DNA from: Candidatus Chloroheliales bacterium
Lineage (GTDB): Bacteria; Chloroflexota; Chloroflexia; QHBQ01
Assembly (NCBI GenBank): GCA_003243865.1
Contig: QHBQ01000128.1
Coordinates: forward strand, 1 to 9,045
Direction of reading: 5' to 3'
DNA length: 9,045 nt
Each line of letters opens with the position of its first letter. Position 1 is the first letter of the stretch. The position numbers and the translations under genes are program-made. Positions 5,263 through 9,045 of the stretch are shown piece after piece. The notes beneath the pieces were generated by a model. The model was not told where the DNA came from and did no database searches. It saw nothing but the letters and a program-made list of their open reading frames with translations.

Positions 5263-5313
5263 TTGTACAGAGAACAAATAACTGCCAAGTAGCTGTACAA
5301 CGAGGCGGCAGTT
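5263..5313 (+). other. Interlocking inverted repeats in the leader of the membrane-protein gene
   Basis: TTGTACAG (5263-5270) is matched exactly by CTGTACAA (5293-5300). AACTGCC (5280-5286) is matched exactly by GGCAGTT (5307-5313). The two pairs alternate (a-b-a'-b'), the topology of an H-type RNA pseudoknot, with spacers of 9, 6 and 6 bases. As DNA they could instead be two overlapping operator dyads with centres 15 bp apart. They lie about 95 bp upstream of the start codon. I saw no convincing promoter for the gene; a TATGAT at 5243-5248 lacks a good -35 partner. Confidence 0.55.
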
Positions 5314-5393
5314 CCCGTTTTGCCAGCGGTAGCCTGTGTTCTCGGCTGCTCTCGCATCGCGGGTTTCTTACAACATCGTTATTGCCCTCATAA

Positions 5394-5402
5394 GGGAGGA
5401 GG
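5394..5402 (+). promoter_or_regulatory. Strong Shine-Dalgarno fixing the start of the membrane protein
   Basis: GGGAGGAGG ends five bases before the ATG at 5408. It rules in favour of this ATG over the in-frame GTG at 5336, which has no comparable site. Confidence 0.88.
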
Positions 5403-5407
5403 ATTGT

Positions 5408-6898
5408 ATGGCAGACTTTCTAACCGCGCTGGTTGGAGCGCACCTACCATTGGCCCAGACCGTGGTCGTCAACGATCTAGGTGGTCTCTGGACGGAGTTT
5501 CTCACCTTCCTACCCAGGCTTATCGTCGCAATAGTAATCCTGATCATCGGACTGATCATTGCTTCGGTTATCCGCAATGTAGTGCGGGCTGGCCTGCATC
5601 GTAGCGGACTGGGAGCGCGGATTGCTCGAGCCACCGGCGCAAAGGACGAGGCCCAGGCAGTGGCGATGGAGAATACTCTCGCCTCGCTTGTTTACTACCT
5701 CATCCTGCTCTTCGTAATCATAATGGTACTCGATTCACTCAGCCTGACCTCTGTCTCGGTGCCGCTCAACGGCTTGCTGAGTGAGTTCCTCGCGTTCATA
5801 CCCAGGTTGATTGGCGCAATCATCTTGGCCTTCGTTGCTTACATTGTCGCCACCATCGTACGTTTGGTGGTCGTCAATGCCCTGGGCGCTGCCAACCTGG
5901 ATGCCCGGATGAGCAACGTATCTGGGCAGGCTGGTGGTATGTCGCTTACCAAGACGATTGGCGAGATCGTCTTCTACCTGATATTCCTAATCTTCCTGCC
6001 AGGCATTCTCGCTGCGCTTGGTTTGGATAGTATCCTCGCGCCAATAGGTGGGTTGGTCAATAGTATCCTTGGTGCGATTCCGAATATCATCGCCGCTGCG
6101 GTGCTGCTGATCATCGCTTACTTCATCGGTACCATCCTTCAGCGCATCGTCTCCAGCATCCTACGCAGTATGGGTGTAGATAGCCTACCGCAGCGCCTCG
6201 GCCTCAGCCGCACTAGCGCCGGTCAGGCAGCTGGTCAGGCGGCCCAACAGGCCCGCGTTGGCGCAGCACAGGGCGTAAACGAAGTCAAGGCTGAAGCCAG
6301 CCAGAGCGTATCGCAGGCGACTGGCGGCCAGGTGAATCCACAGGTTCGCCCCACCTCCGCTCCTGCTGGCGGCACTAGCCTCTCCAACATTGCTGGCTAT
6401 CTCGTGCTGGTCGCCATTCTGCTGTTCGCTGCTGGTGAAGCGGCGCGGCTGCTTGGCTTTATCGCCCTCTCTGGGATTATCGGTTCGCTGGTTATCCTGC
6501 TCGGCAACGTGATCGTCGCCTTGATTATCTTCGGTGTCGGCATCTTCCTTGCCAACATGGTCGCCGATATAATCAATGGCGGTGGGGTACAGCAGTCGGG
6601 TCTGCTTGCCAACTTCGCCCGCATCGCCATCCTGGTGCTGACCGGCACAATGGCGCTGCGCCAGCTTGGCCTCGCCTCCGACATCGTTAATCTGGCCTTC
6701 ACCCTGGGCATCGGCGCGTTGGCCGTCGCCTTCGCGGTGGCCTTTGGTCTCGGTGGGCGGCTGCCAGCCGAACACTTCCTGGAAGAATATCGCCAATCGG
6801 TGAAGCGCAACCCTCCCAACCCGCCGCCGCCACCGCCGCCCAGTGCTAGCCCCAACCTGAGCCAGAACCCGCCTCCCGGTACAGGCCCTGGCCTCTAA
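5408..6898 (+). CDS. Conserved-TM-helix (CmpX/MscS-related) multi-pass membrane protein
   Basis: A 496-residue inner-membrane protein of the mechanosensitive-channel-related group defined by repeated conserved TM helices (PF05552-type). I see four related units. The first helices begin near 33 (TFLPRLIVAIVILIIGLII), 129 (AFIPRLIGAIILAFVAYIV), 222 (GAIPNIIAAAVLLIIAYFI) and 360 (SLVILLGNVIVALIIFGVG), and each is followed by a second hydrophobic helix. Unit 3 is split by an Ala/Gln/Gly-rich hydrophilic stretch (about 268-322). The last helix (430-450, with AVAFGLGGR) resembles the glycine/alanine-rich MscS pore helix, but no MscS beta-domain follows. The chain ends in an EEYRQ segment and a proline-rich tail (469-496) with seven prolines in a row. 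The family role is osmotic or membrane-tension response; function here is inferred. It is a single-gene unit on the plus strand. Confidence 0.87.
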   Translation: MADFLTALVGAHLPLAQTVVVNDLGGLWTEFLTFLPRLIVAIVILIIGLIIASVIRNVVRAGLHRSGLGARIARATGAKDEAQAVAMENTLASLVYYLILLFVIIMVLDSLSLTSVSVPLNGLLSEFLAFIPRLIGAIILAFVAYIVATIVRLVVVNALGAANLDARMSNVSGQAGGMSLTKTIGEIVFYLIFLIFLPGILAALGLDSILAPIGGLVNSILGAIPNIIAAAVLLIIAYFIGTILQRIVSSILRSMGVDSLPQRLGLSRTSAGQAAGQAAQQARVGAAQGVNEVKAEASQSVSQATGGQVNPQVRPTSAPAGGTSLSNIAGYLVLVAILLFAAGEAARLLGFIALSGIIGSLVILLGNVIVALIIFGVGIFLANMVADIINGGGVQQSGLLANFARIAILVLTGTMALRQLGLASDIVNLAFTLGIGALAVAFAVAFGLGGRLPAEHFLEEYRQSVKRNPPNPPPPPPPSASPNLSQNPPPGTGPGL

Positions 6899-6908
6899 TC
6901 GCCGCCTT

Positions 6909-6949
6909 AAAAACAGGCCACCCTCAAACTTGAGGGTGGCTTTGTTTTT
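6909..6949. terminator. Bidirectional intrinsic terminator
   Basis: A perfect 11-bp stem, GCCACCCTCAA/TTGAGGGTGGC, around a 2-base centre (6917-6940) is followed by TTTGTTTTT on the plus strand. It is preceded by AAAAA (6909-6913), which gives a T-run on the minus strand. It lies between convergent genes and should end both the membrane-protein transcript and the peptide-transporter transcript. Confidence 0.93.
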
Positions 6950-6970
6950 GCAGCGGCTGGCTTTTGCTCG

Positions 6971-7915
6971 CTACATCTTCAGGCGCGGGTCGAGTGCGTC
7001 ACGCAGCGCATCGCCGATGAAATTGATGGACAGCACCGCGAGGAAGATTAGCGCGTTGGGCCAGAGTAGTTGCAGCGGTGAATCCCTGACCAGCAGTTCA
7101 AAGGTGGGGTCGGTTAGGATATTGCCCCAACTGGAGACCGGCTTGTTGATGCCAAAGCCGAGGAAGCTGACCGACGACTCGGCGACGATGAACGCGCCAA
7201 AGTTCAGGGTGGTCTCCACAATGAGCGGAGCCAGCGCGTTGGGCAGCAGGTGACGGGCGATGATGCGGAAGTTGCCCGCGCCGAGCGCCCGCGTCGCCTC
7301 CACGAAGTCGAGATTGCGCAGCGACAGAATGGCCGCACGCACCAGCCGCGCGCTGCCGCCCCAGCCAAGTATGGTGATGATGACGACGATCTTCCAGTAG
7401 GATGGCACAGTGGGCATCGAGACGTTCAGGGCAATGCTCACTGCAATCAGAGTGGGCAGGAACGGCAGCGACAGCACCAGATCAACCAGCCGCATCAGCA
7501 CGGTATCTATAAACCCGCCGAAGAAACCAGCGATTGACCCGATGATCATGCCAATCAGTGTGACCATGATGGTGCATATAAACCCAACCGAGAGCGAGAT
7601 CTGCCCCCCGTAGGCGAGGCGGCTGAGGACATCGCGGCCGATGAAGTCGGTGCCGAGGATGTAGAAATCGCCGTTGTGCGGGTTGGTGTAGCCAGGGGGC
7701 GCGTTCTTCAGCACATCTGCCGCCAGCGCCGCCTGGATCGGGTCGTAGGGCGTCCACCAGTCGGCGGTGAACGCCATGCCCGCCAGGAACAGCAGGATGA
7801 ACGAGCCGATAAGCGCCAGTTTGTGCTTGCGAAACCGCCGCCACACGATTGACCACTGACCCCGCTCCCTGAGTGTGATTACCTGCTCTCTATCGGCTAC
7901 CGCGATGCCCGCCAT
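6971..7915 (-). CDS. ABC peptide-type importer permease, DppC/OppC family
   Basis: Inner-membrane permease of a dipeptide/oligopeptide/nickel-type ABC importer; 314 residues from the chosen start. Family features are an N-terminal TM helix at about 33-52, the LGTDFIGRDVLSRLAYGGQ signature (87-105), about five further TM helices, and the EAA loop that docks the ATPase (DFVEATRALGAGNF to PNALAPL, 203-231). It ends in the family-typical DALDPRLKM. The start is placed at the ATG at 7915 because the GGAGG site at 7926-7922 is six bases away. The ATG at 7921, two codons earlier, touches that site directly and is less likely. It lies about 35 bp after the DppB-like gene, so the two should be co-transcribed and form the heterodimeric channel. 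The ATPase and binding-protein genes are not in the window, and the substrate cannot be assigned. Confidence 0.95.
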   Translation of the reverse strand: MAGIAVADREQVITLRERGQWSIVWRRFRKHKLALIGSFILLFLAGMAFTADWWTPYDPIQAALAADVLKNAPPGYTNPHNGDFYILGTDFIGRDVLSRLAYGGQISLSVGFICTIMVTLIGMIIGSIAGFFGGFIDTVLMRLVDLVLSLPFLPTLIAVSIALNVSMPTVPSYWKIVVIITILGWGGSARLVRAAILSLRNLDFVEATRALGAGNFRIIARHLLPNALAPLIVETTLNFGAFIVAESSVSFLGFGINKPVSSWGNILTDPTFELLVRDSPLQLLWPNALIFLAVLSINFIGDALRDALDPRLKM

Positions 7916-7921
7916 CCTCAT

Positions 7922-7926
7922 CCTCC
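7922..7926 (-). promoter_or_regulatory. Shine-Dalgarno choosing the DppC start
   Basis: GGAGG on the minus strand has zero spacing to the ATG at 7921 and six bases to the in-frame ATG at 7915. Normal spacing favours the second ATG. Confidence 0.75.
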
Positions 7927-7939
7927 GATTGTAGAATTG

Positions 7940-8017
7940 GGATTAAGGACTAAAGATTAAAGAGGGCCAGGGTATATGACTTGCCTTCCTTAATCCTTAA
8001 TCCTTTGTCCTTAATCC
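7940..8017. repeat. Inverted pair of heptamer arrays at the end of the DppB-like gene
   Basis: On the plus strand, three 7-bp units (ATTAAGG, ACTAAAG, ATTAAAG) run from 7942 to 7962. A 25-bp spacer follows, then four units (CCTTAAT, CCTTAAT, CCTTTGT, CCTTAAT) from 7988 to 8015. The outer ends GGATTAAGGAC (7940-7950) and GTCCTTAATCC (8007-8017) are perfect reverse complements. The layout matches the array downstream of thrS, but the heptamer is different. Most of it lies inside the coding region of the DppB-like gene. Confidence 0.88.
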
Positions 8018-9045
8018 ATAAGCTGTATTTGATACGTGGGTCAATCACCGCATAGGCGATGTCGGCCACCATGTTGCTGAGAACGATGAAAATGGCACCG
8101 ACGATAAGCAGGCCCATCATCAACGGCCAATCGTCATTCAAGCCCGCCTGATATGTAAGCCCGCCGATGCCGTTGTAGGCGATAACCCGCTCGACCAGCA
8201 CCACCCCGCCGAGCAGCAGAGGGATGGACAGGGCAATACGGGTGACGAGCGGGATGAGCGCATTGCGCATTGCGTGCTTGAAGATGACGCTGCGCTGCTT
8301 CAGCCCTTTCGCCCAGGCGGTGCGTACATAATCGAGGCGCAGCACTTCCAGCATTGAGGAGCGAATGAAGCGGCTGAACCCCGCCATCAGGGCAAAGCCA
8401 AGCACGAATCCAGGCACCAGCAGATGCTTGAGCCGGATGCCAACGTCGGCGTACTGTGAGACATCGTCGGGGTTGTCTACCACCCCGCTGGTGGGCAAGC
8501 CGAACAGCCAGCCCTTGCGGGCTAGCAGCACCAGGAGAATTGCCAGGCAGAAGCTGGGCAGGCCCAGTCCCACGAAGCTGACGAAGGAGAAGACATAATC
8601 GCCAATCGAATACTGCCTCACCGCCGAGTAGATGCCAATCGGCACCGCCAGCAAGATGGCGAAGAGGATGGCGAAGAGCATCAGCAGCAGTGTATTCGCC
8701 AAAGGCCCGCGCAGCACGCTGGAGTCGGCGTACACCGACATATAGCCTCCATTGGGGTCAGGTTGCTGCCCCATATATATTATTCGTCCGGTAATGATGT
8801 CGTTGACTGCTTCCCCATTGCCAACCTTCCACGAAGTGCCAAAATTGCCAGTGAGGATGCCGCCCTTGCGCTGTAGTGACAGACAGGTTCCCAGCTTGTC
8901 GAAGTTGAACCAATCGCCACAGGCCGCCAGCTTGGTATTGGCATCGGCAACCTGCAAGGATAGATCGTGCATTTGCTGCTCGACGAACGCTTTGCGCGTC
9001 GGCTCAGTCACCGTTTTGTCTTCCTGCTGATAGTTGTACAGCAGG
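7950..9045 (-). CDS. ABC peptide-type importer permease, DppB/OppB family (5' end outside window)
   Basis: Partner permease of the DppC-like protein, in the inner membrane. The frame is open to the right edge with no stop, and the family's first TM helix is missing from the visible part, so the true start lies beyond 9045; the GTG at 9011 is not a credible start. Visible are the periplasmic segment ending in LTGNFGTSW, the PLANTLLLMLFAILFA helix, later helices, and the EAA loop (DYVRTAWAKGLKQRSVIFKHAMRNALIPL). Oddities: the segment between FGTSW and PLANTL is about 41 residues, roughly twice what I expect for the family, and two cysteines lie in the periplasmic part (LAACGDW and LGTCLSL). After the usual end (VIDPRIKY) the protein continues for 24 residues, of which the last 22, starting WIKDKGLRIK, and the stop are encoded by the heptamer repeat. 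Confidence 0.94.
   Translation of the reverse strand, partial: LLYNYQQEDKTVTEPTRKAFVEQQMHDLSLQVADANTKLAACGDWFNFDKLGTCLSLQRKGGILTGNFGTSWKVGNGEAVNDIITGRIIYMGQQPDPNGGYMSVYADSSVLRGPLANTLLLMLFAILFAILLAVPIGIYSAVRQYSIGDYVFSFVSFVGLGLPSFCLAILLVLLARKGWLFGLPTSGVVDNPDDVSQYADVGIRLKHLLVPGFVLGFALMAGFSRFIRSSMLEVLRLDYVRTAWAKGLKQRSVIFKHAMRNALIPLVTRIALSIPLLLGGVVLVERVIAYNGIGGLTYQAGLNDDWPLMMGLLIVGAIFIVLSNMVADIAYAVIDPRIKYSLWIKDKGLRIKEGKSYTLALFNL

Noticed and set aside
5336..5407. N-terminal extension of the membrane protein from GTG at 5336
   Set aside because: The ATG at 5408 has a strong Shine-Dalgarno five bases upstream; the GTG has none and the extra 24 residues look unlike the family.

Overview
The window looks like bacterial chromosome from a GC-rich lineage that uses T-box riboswitches and carries many short intergenic palindromes and heptamer arrays. 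Chloroflexota (Chloroflexia-like) is my best guess. It rests on a T-box leader in a GC-rich genome, a threonyl-tRNA synthetase without a TGS domain, and the repeat style. No marker gene in the window proves it.

Left block (1-5186, minus strand). Transcription runs right to left. A tRNA-Val(GAC) gene (5069-5143) has a perfect consensus sigma70-type promoter (5158-5186). About 85 bp further on, a complete threonine-type T-box leader begins (about 4982 to 4727): Stem I with ACC specifier, Stem II, IIA/B pseudoknot, Stem III, T-box sequence and intrinsic terminator. A 90-91 bp tandem repeat made of GC-rich hairpins lies between the terminator and the first gene. Five same-strand genes follow: a 271-aa GNAT acetyltransferase (TTG start), a zinc nucleoside/guanine-type deaminase, a ClbS/DfsB-like four-helix bundle protein, a second GNAT acetyltransferase, and thrS. 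thrS is the expected target of a Thr T-box but is the last of these, about 2.7 kb beyond the leader and 5 bp after the preceding gene. The start of one more minus-strand gene is cut by the left edge.

Middle block (5187-6949, plus strand). A 496-aa multi-pass membrane protein with repeated conserved-TM-helix (CmpX/MscS-related) units is preceded by two interlocking inverted repeats and a strong Shine-Dalgarno. It is followed by a terminator that should work in both directions.

Right block (6971-9045, minus strand). Two permease genes of a dipeptide/oligopeptide-type ABC importer lie in the order DppB-like (5' end outside the window), then DppC-like.

Three repeat families occupy the junctions: (i) palindromes with a CTAC tail in every gap inside the four-gene stretch between the T-box and thrS, with compensatory base changes between copies; (ii) CCTCCCCC/GGGGGAGG hairpins in tandem and beside the tRNA; (iii) paired inverted heptamer arrays downstream of thrS and at the end of the DppB gene. 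In two genes the repeat has become coding sequence and supplies the C-terminus and stop codon.
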